Shown piece by piece: positions 35,567-46,832 of a stretch of DNA of 64,000 bases. The stretch is from Takashimella koratensis (taxonomy: Eukaryota; Basidiomycota; Tremellomycetes; Trichosporonales; Tetragoniomycetaceae), in the NCBI GenBank assembly GCA_003116875.1, contig BCKT01000002.1, forward strand, positions 1 through 64,000, given 5' to 3'. How positions within the stretch are numbered: position 1 is the stretch's first letter; the number at the start of each line of letters is the position of its first letter. The notes beneath the pieces are model-generated. The model was not told the DNA's origin, did not search any database, and saw only the letters and a program-made list of their open reading frames with translations. The translations under genes and the position numbers were made by a program.

Positions 35567-38284
35567 ATGTGAGCACCCCGCTCGTGGCTCTCACTAATTT
35601 ACAGGTCCGATCCAACCCCACCTACCTCGGCTGGCAACTCGGGCCCGCCTTCCCGCTCTTCTTCCCCTTCCAACTCCAATCCTGCCCCTCCACAACGCGT
35701 CGTTTCCTCCTCACTCAAGGACCGAATCGCCAAATTCAACAACCCCTCTGGTGGTCCGCCTCCTGTCCCCGTGCACCCCTTCGGGTCCGCTGGCCCCGCG
35801 TCGGGGAGTTCCGGCGACCGCAATTCCTTTGCGCGCGGGGGGATCATGGGGAATCGACTGCCTACACTTGACCCCAAAACCGCAGGCGTCACTGCGCTCG
35901 GGCTGGCGGGGACGACGAGGAAAGTAGAGAGCAAAGGATTGATTGGAAATCGGATCCCAAGCTCGAGCGGGGCTCGAGCAGTCAGTACCGATAGTAACCC
36001 ATCCACCACCTCTTTCCGCGCCGCGAGCCCCGCGGGGTCTGTCGATTCTTCTGTAGTCTCCGGCACCGTCGGATCATCTACTTCCCCTCACACATCTACC
36101 GCGTCGTCCCCAGCGACCTCACCCGGGGTTTTCCCCTCCAACCTCGCCGTCTCCACTCTACCCGACGATGTTGGCGGTACAGGTGCCATGACACCCTCTT
36201 CCACCCGCGCCGAGGCAGGCGAAGAAGCCTCCGAGATGTCTATGCCAACCACCCCTGTTGCCAGCTCGGCAGCCGACCTTCCTCCCCCAGGGTACGACCT
36301 TGTCCCTGGCAACCTCAAGCTCGCTGCGACTACCGCGATGGACAGGGGCCTCTCGACATCCTCACTCAACACCAAGTCCTACGCGCCAAGCATCAGCTCG
36401 TCCCTTGTCTCGCAGTACGACCCGGCCTCAATCGAGGGCGACCCAGCGAAGAACCTTGATGACGTGAGCGGAGTGAGCACGCCGATGGGTACGCCAAGGC
36501 AGGCGCACAAGGACTTTGAAGGGAGCGCGGCGGGGAGTATCAAGGGTGAAGGGAGCGTGGTTGGGGAAGAGCGAGAGGAGGCTGCGGAGGATACTGCGGC
36601 ACAGGGTTCCTTGAAAGAGGTCGAGAAGGCTGGGGTCGAGGAGGCAGTGGCTACAGAGGTTCCATCCGCCGAGACCGTGGAAGAACCAGCCGCCGTCAAG
36701 ACCTCCGAGCCAACGGTCGTCGAAGCGGTCGAAGAAACCACCGAGCCAGCGGCCACCGAGAAACCAGTCGAGCCTGATGCCACACCCGAAGCGATCAAGC
36801 CTACCGCCCCCACACCTATCATCACCGAACTGCCCGAGGAAGAAGAGAAACAACTTCCTGGTGCATTTCCCTCGCCCAATCCGCAAACCGCCTCATCCGA
36901 CCGAGACCGAGACCCCAACCAAGCGTCCGACCTCGACGCGTTGAAAGCTGGCGAGCTGAGCCACACCGCCCCTACCACCGACGACAACGACTTCAAGGAC
37001 GAGCCCGCCGAGATTGTGAACCCAACCAACACGATGGCGGGGCAGACGTTTACTCAAAACTTTGACGAGCAGCCTGTTGCCCCCGAGGAGAAGAAGGAGC
37101 AAGGTGGCGAGGCGGGACAGAGGATGCTGGATGTAGAGAAACCAGACGAGGTGATCTTGCCGGATGAAGAGGTGGAACCGGTCGAAGGCAGTGAGGAGGG
37201 CGCCCACCGAACTAAGGGATCGACGGAGTGGTTTGAACAAGAGTTTGGGCAGAAGTCTGGCAAAGAGGGAATGGAGAAAGAAGAGGAGGAAGCGGAGGTC
37301 AAAGAAGAGGTAGCTGAGCAGCCCGTAATGGAGAAGGACTTTGCTCACGAGTCCACCGAGGAACTGCTTGCCGAGCCAGCTGTCGTAGTCGAGTCTACGC
37401 CCGAGCCAAAGCCGGAATCCGTGGTCGAGCCCGAGTCATCACCAGAAACCGTCATCGCTCCCGAGCCGACCTCAGAGCCTGTTGCCGAACCGGAGCCATT
37501 GCCAGAGGTTCAAGTGGGCCTGCCGCCAAGCTCTGAGCCCGAAGCCGAGTCGACACCCCTCGCTGTGCCCAGCGACGTCGAAACCGAGCGCGAACTCCCA
37601 TCAGTCCCGACTACGGAGCTCGAATCATCGGCCATCTTGACTGAACCCCACAAACCGATTCAGGTGCACATCGAGCCTACGGGTCTGGCGGAGAAGAAGG
37701 AGTCGACAGCCCCAGTTGCTCAGGAGACCGCACCCACCGAGCCCGTATCTGAAACCCTTGAGGCTGAAGAAACACCCGACGAGCCCGAATCTGCCCCACC
37801 TTCGTTCCCATCCGCGCCAACAGACGAACTCGACGAATCCGCCGAGCCCGAGGCGGCTGAATCTGGGGCTGCCACACCTGCTCACCCCGCGTTCCCTACC
37901 GTCCCAGACGAAGTCCACCCATATGTTGAAGTGCACGTCTCCCCTCACCCTACGCCGACCAAACCCATCTCGATCTCGCCCCTTGCCACAGCTGCGGCGG
38001 ACCTTGAACCCGCGTCTGAAACCGGTGCACCCGGGGTTCCAGGTACGCCGGAGAACGCTCCCCGTCGGGCGGTCGATATCACGCGCGACGGCTCGGCAGA
38101 CTCGACAGTCAGTGCGGAGGGAGCAAGGTCGTCATTGGATGTAGTGGATCAGACACCAGAGGCGAAAGCGAAGAGATTGTCGACACGAGCTAGCCCGAGA
38201 TCACCGTTGTTGGACGACGAGGATCCGGGGGATTTCGAACCTGGAGAAGGGTGGGCGGTGATCAAGAAGGGTCGAGGGGAGTGA
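35567..38284 (+). CDS. Acidic low-complexity protein with LKDRIAKFNNP motif, AIM21-like
   Basis: Start codon is split: AT at 35567-35568, intron 35569-35604 (36 nt), then G at 35605. The second exon opens MSDPTPPTSAGNSGPPSRSS and soon reads SLKDRIAKFNNPSGGPPPVP, then GGIMGNRLP and SKGLIGNRIP, a pattern I associate with fungal Aim21-type cortical actin patch proteins. The rest is a long disordered region dominated by Glu, Pro, Val, Ala and Thr, with degenerate repeats such as PEPKPESVVEPESSPETVI and EPVAEPEPLPE, and a final acidic GEGWAVIKKGRGE, ending at 38284. About 890 residues. The AIM21 link rests on the short N-terminal motif only and is tentative; the coding status is firm from the long open frame. 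Confidence 0.65.
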
Positions 38285-38695
38285 AAGAGGGTGAGGGGGA
38301 AGGGAATGAGGGAACGGAAGAGACAGGGACCGGGACAGGGTCAGAGGGGAGGGGAGAGTCAACGCCATTGTTCATAATCGAGATAGTTACCGTGTTGTGA
38401 CAAGATACTATACCATGATTCGTTCAAGTCGACGAGTACATTCTAAACCTTCATCCTCTCACTCCCTTTGCTGCCAACATATCGACCGTCCTGGCTATGT
38501 TCAAATTATCGTCTCTGAACCCACCAGCGTACGAGACCAGATCCACGAGGGCGGTGACCTGCTCGGGTCTACCCGAGGTCACGTGCCCCTTCTCTTGCGA
38601 TCGGGGAATGATGCGGCCCCAGTCCACCCTCTCAACCGCTTCTTGTCCTTGCTCTCTGCGCTCTCCTCTCGACTACTCACTCACCAACCTCAAGC
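38285..38695. promoter_or_regulatory. Intergenic upstream of DPP5-like gene
   Basis: 411 bp with a G/A-rich 3' segment just after the AIM21-like stop and a CACGTG core at 38580-38585, 111 bp upstream of the peptidase ATG. Confidence 0.45.
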
Positions 38696-41414
38696 ATGCG
38701 AGTCCCATTCAAGACTCTGGCGAGCGCAACAGTGCTCATCACCTCTGCCGCTGGGGTGTTGGCGAAACCGGCCCCCAAACCGTTCGGCGTGGTCGATATG
38801 CTCGCTGCTCCCCGGACCCAAGCACCGATCACGAGCGCGGACGGGACCCAGGCGGTTACCGTTGTTGACCAATGGGACCCGAAAGCGGACAAGTAGGTCA
38901 TCATTGACCCCCTCTTCCCAGTAAAGTCTGCTTGACCTAGTGCTGACGCATATACTCTGGGTTCAGGACCAAACGCACTGTCTACCTCGTTCCGCTCAAC
39001 GAAACTTCTCGGCTCTCTGTCCTCCTCACTGCTTCCCCATCTACCGTCTCCGACCTGTTCTGGCTGGACACCGACACCCTCGCCTACCTCAACGGCACCG
39101 ACCTCTTTGCGATCTCCACCACCTCCCCATCCTCCTTTACTTCTCCCTCACACGTTTTGTCATTCCCCCGCGGCGTCAACCCCTCGGGACTCAAATACGC
39201 TCCCCGTCCCGGCGTCATCGTCTTCGCTGGAAACGTATGGAGCGATGGGGATTTCGAAAAGGTGGGAGAGTGGGAAGTCGAGTGGGAGGAGAGAGGAACG
39301 ACAGGAGTGGTTTATGATGAGTTGTTCGTGAGACATTGGGACACCTGGAGAGTCCCTGGGAGGGTACAGACAATTGGAGCGGTCAGCCTCAAGATGAAGA
39401 AGTTTGTCAATGTTCTTAATGGAACTGGCTTGGTAAGTTTGGCAAGGTCTACGTATGACCTCGAACATCATTATCAAGCTTACACAAACTGCTCACACCT
39501 TTCCCTTGCAGTACTCCCAACTCGACCCGATCGCATTCGACGTCTCAGACGACCACCTCGCAATCTCACTCAAGAGCCCATTACTCAACGTCGCCACACA
39601 CACGAGGGAAGACGTCTACCTCCTTCCTCTCTCTGAAGGTCGTGCTGTCTCCCGTTGGCTGACGCAGCTCTCCCCCGGATCGCACGGGGCTATCAGCGGC
39701 GTCACCTTCTCGCCTGATGGGAAGAAGCTCGGCTGGCTGCAGATGGCCAAGGACGGGTACGAGAGTGATCGTCGCGTTGCCATGATCTACGATATTGAAG
39801 GAGGTAGTGGGCGTGCTGAACGCTGGACTGAGTCTTGGGACAGGTCTCCAGCCGAGATCCTCTTCTCATCCGACTCCAAATCCATCTACCTCCTGGCTGA
39901 GCACCACGGGCGTGTACTCCCTTATCACCTCACTCGACAAAACCACCTCCCCACTCCTCTCCTCTTCGAGGGCTCGACAACATCCATGACTTCGATCCCC
40001 GACTACCTCGTCGTTTCCACATCCTCGCTCACGTCCCCGTCCGACGTGTTCATGATCTACCACAACACGACGGGCAAGGACTCGGATAAAAAGTCATCCG
40101 AGGTCGTGCAGATCACGCATTTCGGAGCGAATGTAAAGAATGAGTTGGAAGGACTTGAGGGTGAGGAATTCTGGTTTGAAGGTGCGGAGACAAAGGTGAT
40201 GGGGTGGGCGGTCAAGCCGCGCGGATGGAAGGCTGGGGAGAAGAAGGTCTGGCCAATGGGTGAGTTCTTTCCCTAGGGGTAGTAGCTGACAAGCAGCATT
40301 TTTCATTCAGTAAGATTGGTAATGGGGATATGTGTGACTGAGATTATAGTGGCGGACCCCAAGGTGCGTGGGAGGACGCATGGTCGACGAGGTGGAACCC
40401 GTCACTCTTCGCGTCTCTGGGCTATTTTGTAATCGCTATCAACCCCACTGGCTCGACGGGATACGGGCAAGAATTCACCGACCGAATCCAGGCTTCCTGG
40501 GGTGACCGTGAGTGATATACCCTTGCCTTAGACTCTGATCCATCTAGGCCCGTTCAAGGACCTCGTTGCGGGTTATTTTGCCGCTCTCGACCGATACCCC
40601 GAGGTAAGTTACATATGCGATTTTAACTGTCAGCTGTGACTAATCCTCCAGATCGATTCCGACCGCACCGCCGCACTTGGCGCCTCGTACGGCGGGTATA
40701 TGATTAATTGGATCAATGGGCACAACGTATTCGGATTCAAAGCCCTCGTCTACCACGATGGGATCCTCGATACGACCGACGCGTTCTTCTCCACCGAGGA
40801 AGTGTGGTTCCCGACTCAGTAAGCGGAAGGCCGATCTATTGGACGGGCTTTTAGAAAATGAGGTTGACACGATTGTCAGGGACTTTGATGGAACGCCGAT
40901 GGATACTAGGGCGACTTACGAGCGCTGGAACCCGATGAACCATGTCGCCGAGTGGGAGACCCCGCAGCTTGTCATACAAGGTGGCAAAGGTGAGTGAGCG
41001 TCGGTGACTCAATCAATTTGACCTCTCTCATACCGCTACAGACTTCCGGCTGCCCGAGTCTCAAGCAATTGGAACATTCACTGCCCTCCAAGTGTACGTA
41101 TAGCCCTTTCAATTAAGCCTCCTACTGCTCTCCTGACTTGTCCTCCACTAACACACGCTGCAGCCAAGGCGTACCGAGTCGGTTCCTCTACTTCCCCGAC
41201 GAGAACCATTGGGTGCTCAAAGCGTCAAACTCGAGAAAGTGGCACGTGAGTAGGCGCTTTCGACAAGCCTTGAATCGATGCATCAACGCGACAGATACTG
41301 ACTCGCACATTCTCTCAATAGTACGAAGTGCTTCGCTGGCTCGACGAGTGGGTTGGGGCTGGCAAGCGAGGGGAGGCGCAGGCAGGGGAGCAAGAGACAT
41401 TGGTGATTCAGTAG
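38696..41414 (+). CDS. Secreted dipeptidyl-peptidase 5-like serine peptidase (S9C)
   Basis: Prolyl-oligopeptidase family enzyme. Signal peptide [20 protein letters not shown] with Ala-rich cleavage region (VLAKPAP). A beta-propeller portion follows ([40 protein letters not shown]), then the peptidase domain: [40 protein letters not shown], the nucleophile elbow [20 protein letters not shown] (Ser in GASYGG), the Asp region [16 protein letters not shown] and the His region [20 protein letters not shown]. All three catalytic residues are therefore in place. The product ends ETLVIQ with TAG at 41412-41414. A 13-nt exon at 40297-40309 carries the FFIH codons. It resembles fungal DppV, a secreted peptidase removing dipeptides. 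At least nine exons. Confidence 0.93.
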
Positions 41415-41604
41415 ATAGTGTGCACAGCAGCCATAATGCACCAAGAGTAGGGCCGCTACCAAGTAATCTATGCTTGTGGAAATTTGCTTCCGTCGGTATC
41501 TCGAAACTCACAACTACCTCTATGAATCGCATCCATCAACCATCTCATCCACACCTCTACCCACCCCGCATCCACCACCTTACCCCTTAGTCAACCGTGC
41601 CACC

Positions 41605-43179
41605 ATGGGCAAGATGGCAGAGATGCAGCGCAGGCTGCTTGAGGTAAGTCCAGCGCAACTTCCCTGAAGACAACGCTCATGTCGCAGCAAATGATGGGCG
41701 CCGAAGCGATGGGTTTCAAACCGCCCAACCTCGACTGGTGGAACGAGAAAGTCTGCAGAGATTACTTGTTTGGAACTTGTCTCCACGATACTTTCAGCAA
41801 CACGGTGAGTCCTTGGTCTACATTCTCTCCGGGAAGGATGCTGAGGTCTTATTTGTCGAGCAGAAAATGGACCTTGGACCGTGTCCCAAGACTCACTCTG
41901 ATCGGATCCTCAAGCAATTCAAAGAAGCCGAAGCGGCTGATCCGTCCGACCCTCGAATCGCTGCGTTCCGACAAGAACACGAGAACACGCTCTACACATT
42001 CGTAGACGAGTGTGACCGCCGTATTCGAAACAGTCAGCGCAAGCTTGAGAAAACACCCGAGGAGAACCGCAAGACTGTTGATTTGGTAAGCGACTCGCAA
42101 CCTCAACACATCTACCGCTATTCCTATCCTTTGACCCTTGTCCTGTATGCTTGCTGACCAAGCGCAGATGAAAGAGATTGGAGAGATCGAGTTGTCTATT
42201 CAGGGTGGAACAGAGGAGATTGAAGCTCTCGGATCCGCTGGGAAAGTCGAAGAATCAATGGAGAAACTCGCAGCTGTCGATGCGCTCAAACAGTTGAAAG
42301 AGGACAAGGAGAAGGAATTGCAAAACCTCAATGAGAACGCAGGTGCCTCGGGTCATCAGAAACTGAGAGTCTGTGAGACTTGTGGAGCCATGTTGAGTGT
42401 GCTTGATTCGGACAAGCGTTTGGCCGATCATTTCGGTGGTAAAGTAAGTGTCGCGCGGTTTTTTTGAACGGAGTCGTGGTGTCATGGTGTCATGGTGTCA
42501 TGGTGTCATGGTGTTTAAGGAGCATCGTGCTTGGATTTTGGCTGACTGCTACTGTTTCCAATAGATGCACTTGGGTTACCAAGAGCTGCGCCGGTTGCTC
42601 TCTGAATACGCCGATGCGCGGTTGGCTGCGCGACAAGGGTTCCGACCACCTCAACACTCTGCGCCCCCTCCTGCTCCCTTGGCACGGCGCGACGAGGACC
42701 CTCACACGCCGGTGGGCGCGCGTGTTCCGCCAGCCGAGGAGATGCCTGCTGTCGGACACGGGGACAAGACCAAGCGCGAGGCTGGTGAATTAGTCGAGGA
42801 TGTTCGGGAACGATACGACCGACGCGACCGAGACCGCAGTGACAGGGAAGGCAGGAGCGATAGGGACAGGGATTATGAGAGGAAGAGTGGGTATAGGGAT
42901 GAGCGAGAGGAAAGGCGAGAAAGTAGCAGATACGATGATAAAGATAGGCATGAGAGTAGGTATCGGGATGAGAGGAGGGAGAGCGGGGGAAGGGATAGGT
43001 ACGACGACAGGGACCGACACGATAGGGATAGGCGTGAGCGGCGACTCGAGTAAGTAAAATGTCTGGGCTGAATTGGATGGGGTGGATTGAGGTATTGGCT
43101 AGTTCGCTGACCTTCATTGTCTAGGGATGACCGGAAGACGGACCGATCGCGATCGCCGTCCAAGCGCCGCGTTGTATAA
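41605..43179 (+). CDS. LUC7: U1 snRNP protein LUC7
   Basis: Splicing factor that contacts the 5' splice site within U1 snRNP. Spliced N-terminus MGKMAEMQRRLLEQMMGAEA then a first zinc finger (VCRDYLFGTCLHDTFSNTKM through GPCPKTHSD, giving the CCCH pattern), a long coiled coil (EIGEIELSIQGGTEEIEALG), and the second finger VCETCGAMLSVLDSDKRLAD followed by HFGGKMHLGYQELR. The C-terminal tail is RD/RE-rich (DRDRSDREGRSDRDRDYERK) and ends RSRSPSKRRVV, the RS-like domain common in LUC7-like proteins. Stop TAA at 43177-43179. Six exons. An intron near 42445-42564 contains an 8-bp tandem repeat. Confidence 0.95.
42477..42514. repeat. 8-bp tandem repeat in a LUC7 intron
   Basis: Unit tggtgtca repeated about 4.75 times without mismatch, within the intron separating the second zinc finger exon halves of LUC7. 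Confidence 0.95.
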
Positions 43180-43287
43180 ATGTTGGCGCCAGCAGTGTCG
43201 TTCATTGAGCATGCAGTCTCTTCATTGTGCATTCTCGTCTGTACTATTTGCTGCATTCAAGATCGTCCCACTCATGGATCCATGAGC
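43180..43287. terminator. Convergent 3' region
   Basis: 108 bp between LUC7 and SelO stop codons; holds both 3' ends. Confidence 0.4.
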
Positions 43288-45609
43288 TCAACTGCTACAG
43301 CTACACTGAAATCCGAGCATATCTTTCGCTCCAAGCCCACACAACCTCGCTTCCTCTCCCTCGGCATACTCTTCAAATGGACTTGTCGCCATCTGCAATC
43401 CATCAGCTCTAGTCTTCGCCATTAAACCCATCCAGCTCTCCTTGAATCGTTCCAACTCACTTTGAGAACAGTATTGAGCGCCTTTCTCGCGCTTTTTAGA
43501 TCTTCCTTACCCAGCGCTGTCTCCATCTCCCCAATCACTTCCTCCAGGACCCACTGGCGCAGTACAAACCTCGGGTTTACCTTCCTCATCTCTTTCCCCC
43601 ACTCTCCTTCCTTGTCCTCATCACCATCCTTCACTTCTTCCCCCAGCCGCGCGGCATATACCTTGAGCCATCGACCCACTTCCTCCGCTGCCAACCGCTT
43701 CGAATCCGCCCGCAGGTCCGTGCTGCATTCGTCAACGAGAGAGGCACTGAACGGCCCTACAGGGGTAGACGGGGTGAACGAGCATAGTTTACGGAAAGAG
43801 CCGTGGAAATCGAGTGATTGGGCGTGCAAGGTGACGAGAAAGTCGAAAATAATGTCACGGTCGTCAGAGTCGCGACTGGTCCGTAGTCCGAACCGCTGCA
43901 CAGATCAGCTCGGCATCCTATTTCGACGCCCAACCCAAAACCCACCTTGAGCCACCCGGAACGTTCCGTCGCCCTCTCAGTCTCCCAAAATGCCTTTTCC
44001 CACCCTTCCATCACTTTCAGCCCCTCTTCCTCCCACGCACGCACATCGTCCTTCCCGGCCTTACTCAGTGCTGTCTCCGACCCCTCACCAAGCGGACCAT
44101 GCACCGACTCGTACCCAATCAAAGGAAGAAGACTGTGTACGAGACTGTCGAGAGCAAAGAGGACACGCCCTGGTTGAGCCTTGTACGAGTAAAGTCCGCT
44201 AGGATCGGAGTGGTCTTAGGTGGTCAGAGATTAATCTTCTCTAGGGGAGGGTTCAGACGCGGACTCACTGCATATGTGTTTCTCGTCCCAGACGTCCATG
44301 AACGCGTACGGTCCATAGTCAATCGTCAAGCCAAGGACCGAGATGTTATCCGTATTCAATACCCCGTGCATGAACCCATACACCTTGCGTGTCAGTTCCG
44401 ACTTCCCTCTTTACTCACCTGCCACTGAGCGACGGTCTCAGCATTCTTCCTGACCACCTCCTTGACCCATTCCTTGATTCCCCCTTGCACCGGCTCGACC
44501 GTTTGTACCCATCGATACAACTTTGCAAGACCCTCTAGATTCCCCTGACCGCCGAGTGGGCCGTCCTCGCCGCCTTCGCCTGACTGGTCGTTGACCCATC
44601 CTCCTCCGCCGAAAAAGAGGGTCTGCATCCTGCGTGCGACCTCGCCAGGGTTGAGCGCCTCAAAGTGACCGATCCGGATGAAACTGGGTGCGACACGGGC
44701 AAGGAGGGACGATGGCTCAGCTCCGTTTTCACGCATCACTCGCGTAGATGAGGAGGTGAGGAGCGCCAGTGCTCGCGTGGTAGGGATACCAAGTGCCGCG
44801 ATAGCTAGGTAGGAGTGAGCAACAAGCTCAAGCAGATCATACCACAAGCTACACCCAAACCCACCTTCACAGCCAAGGTACTCTCTCACACCCGATCTCA
44901 ACACCGCGAGCCCGTCCGCCGTTCGCGAAAACGGTGTCCTCCCCGACCCTTTCGTCTGAATCTCTTGCCTCCCCCCTGCTTCACTCTCCGTTTCCAGTAA
45001 CGAAATTGCCCTCCCATCCCCTAGTTGACCCGCCCACGATCCAAACTGATGTCCGCAGTACCTCGTCGACCACGGCCCGTAACTCCCATCGCTTGACGCC
45101 AGCACTTTCCGACCAGACACCACATCGACGAGCATTTCCCTCGCCTCTGCGCTACTTCCAGGCTCGATTGGATCGCCGATGTCGAGGTGTGGAAGTGACG
45201 CGGCGAGTGCGGATTGGGACACACCTAGCAAGTCCGCCTTGACTTGCAGTCTCCGTTGACTAGTCTTCACCTCCAAGTCGCCACCGAGATCGGCTGGGGC
45301 ATCCACATCGACTGGATCCCAGCGCTTCAGTACATCTTCAACCGAGACCTGATCCCCGTCCTTGAGCCCCATCTCCTCCGCTTCCTCGTTGCTCAATCGC
45401 AGCGGCCAGCCTGTCCATAGTGGATTGACGCGCGCCCAGACGCCCGGCGTCGAGGGTGGGAAGGTGTTGGATCGCCGCTGGGCAGAGGGTTTGGGATCGA
45501 GCTCGAGCTGAGGGAGAGAGCGCTGTAAGGTTGCCGAGGGAAGAGGGAGGCGGTGGATTGGGAAGCTCTGGGGTTTCGCTTGGGCCATGGTGCGGAGGGA
45601 GAGGCGCAT
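43288..45609 (-). CDS. FMP40: SelO-family protein AMPylase (FMP40-like), Cys form
   Basis: Mitochondrial pseudokinase-fold protein that transfers AMP to proteins. Conserved blocks: [20 protein letters not shown], the glycine-rich [40 protein letters not shown] followed by [32 protein letters not shown], and the metal/catalytic region [20 protein letters not shown] then AFMDVW. The last exon, after an intron at about 43365-43430, gives [20 protein letters not shown] and finishes [11 protein letters not shown] at 43288-43290; animal proteins have selenocysteine in this tail, here the frame has only Cys. The start at 45609 (a second Met lies seven codons later) gives an R- and S-rich N-terminus compatible with mitochondrial import. 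About six exons. LUC7 converges on it with 108 bp between stops. Confidence 0.93.
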
Positions 45610-45995
45610 GAGCGTGTAGGAGAGGTGAACGATGTGGAGAGGCCAACTGTGGAGATGAAGATCAAGCTGAGACAGACAATGTCGTAATGAACCGGTAGCT
45701 CATTTCAGGGTCTCGAAAACTTGTGGCAGACATTCACCGAAAGTGACTTCCACTTTCATCTCCTTGCATGCTCTCGTTTTTAGGAGAACGGTGTGACATG
45801 AGGACCCAAGCTTTGCTGTTGTGCTTATATCATGACTTCACAAACGACACTTCTTCCAAAGGGCGAGGGCGAAGGGAATCAAAGTGTGACGAAGAGCACG
45901 ACAGAGAAGCTGCCGACTTTCGTGGTTCTTACCCCCCTAACCGCGTCCTATATCCCATCCCCTTCCCTCCCGTCCTCCCTCTGGTCCATTAATCT
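45610..45995. promoter_or_regulatory. Intergenic upstream of SelO
   Basis: 386 bp that should contain the SelO promoter and the 3' flank of the decayed orphan-family copy. Nothing else recognisable. Confidence 0.4.
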
Positions 45996-46827
45996 CTACC
46001 GCTCGAGAGGACTCAAAAAATCATCAATGATGTCGTCAAGCTCGTAAGGTGTAACGAAACTGTGGGAGAAAAATCCATCGAAGATTTCTGCGACAATCCT
46101 GATGTTCAATGGCAACTGGCGTATCTCCTCCTGGTCAGGGTCATCGTCCTCGTCCGAGGAGCTCCCGAACTCATGTCGACGTCGTCGACATCATCCGCGG
46201 CTTGTTTCTGATCGGCTTTCGCTGTGGTAGATAGCTCGGCGATGTTGTCACCTTGGGTCGCCAAAGGAGACTGTAAAGAGTCGAACCTGTCACCGGATGA
46301 GACTGAGTGAGATTCAAAGTCGAGATCAGAAACGACGTTGGAGTCGCCGCTGATCTTGTTCAAGCTCGGTTTGTCAAGAACGGGCTCAAGGGGCAAACAG
46401 TACCAACAGGTCATCGTTGGCGATTTATAGTGCCCTCCCGTCTTTCCACAGCTGATCCGCGAGTCAAACCAAAGCGTCCACGTCGGCAGAGGTCAGCTCT
46501 CCCTTTGACGGACCCAGAGGTACTCTGGATTGTCCATCCAGTCGTCGCTGAAACAAAGCTATCCTCTTCGTCCTGAGCCTGTGGTTCAACAGACATCGTG
46601 CCCCGGATTCCCGGGCCTGATTCTTCACTGGAAGAGCTCTAGGAGTCTGAAGATTCCGAACTGGCGAGGGTATCATATCTGGCGATCTGTTCAACATGCA
46701 CATCCGCGTTCTTCTCTTCCGAGGTGATCCTCATTTTGGTCGGATTCGTCGATGCTGATGCACTGTAGAAGGGGTTGGGAGGGTAGACTTGGGCTGTAGC
46801 ATTTCCCGATCGCCAGGGAAGCGGCAC
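45996..46827 (-). pseudogene. Probable decayed 3' copy of the orphan family
   Basis: Directly downstream of the orphan gene B, on the same strand. Its last roughly 55 codons, ending in TAG at 45996-45998, read SSDEDDDPDQEEIRQLPLNI then RIVAEIFDGFFSHSFVTPYE and LDDIIDDFLSPLER, which fits the C-terminal family motif (QPLDLEIVLEVLGNQ in B, SPLDLDIVREILGDH in A). Upstream, the reading changes frame near 46160 between VDDVDMSSG and SSSDEDD, and again at about 46430 and 46640; no convincing introns explain these shifts. An open piece at 46639-46827 (VYPPNPFYSAS) and one at 46106-46414 are acidic and Ser-rich like the linker of B. It could instead be a short spliced gene that I failed to resolve. 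Confidence 0.45.
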
Positions 46828-46832
46828 GTGAG

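Noticed and set aside
36379..37032. 217-codon minus-strand frame
   Set aside because: Antisense of the Glu/Pro/Val-rich AIM21-like gene; a compositional shadow.
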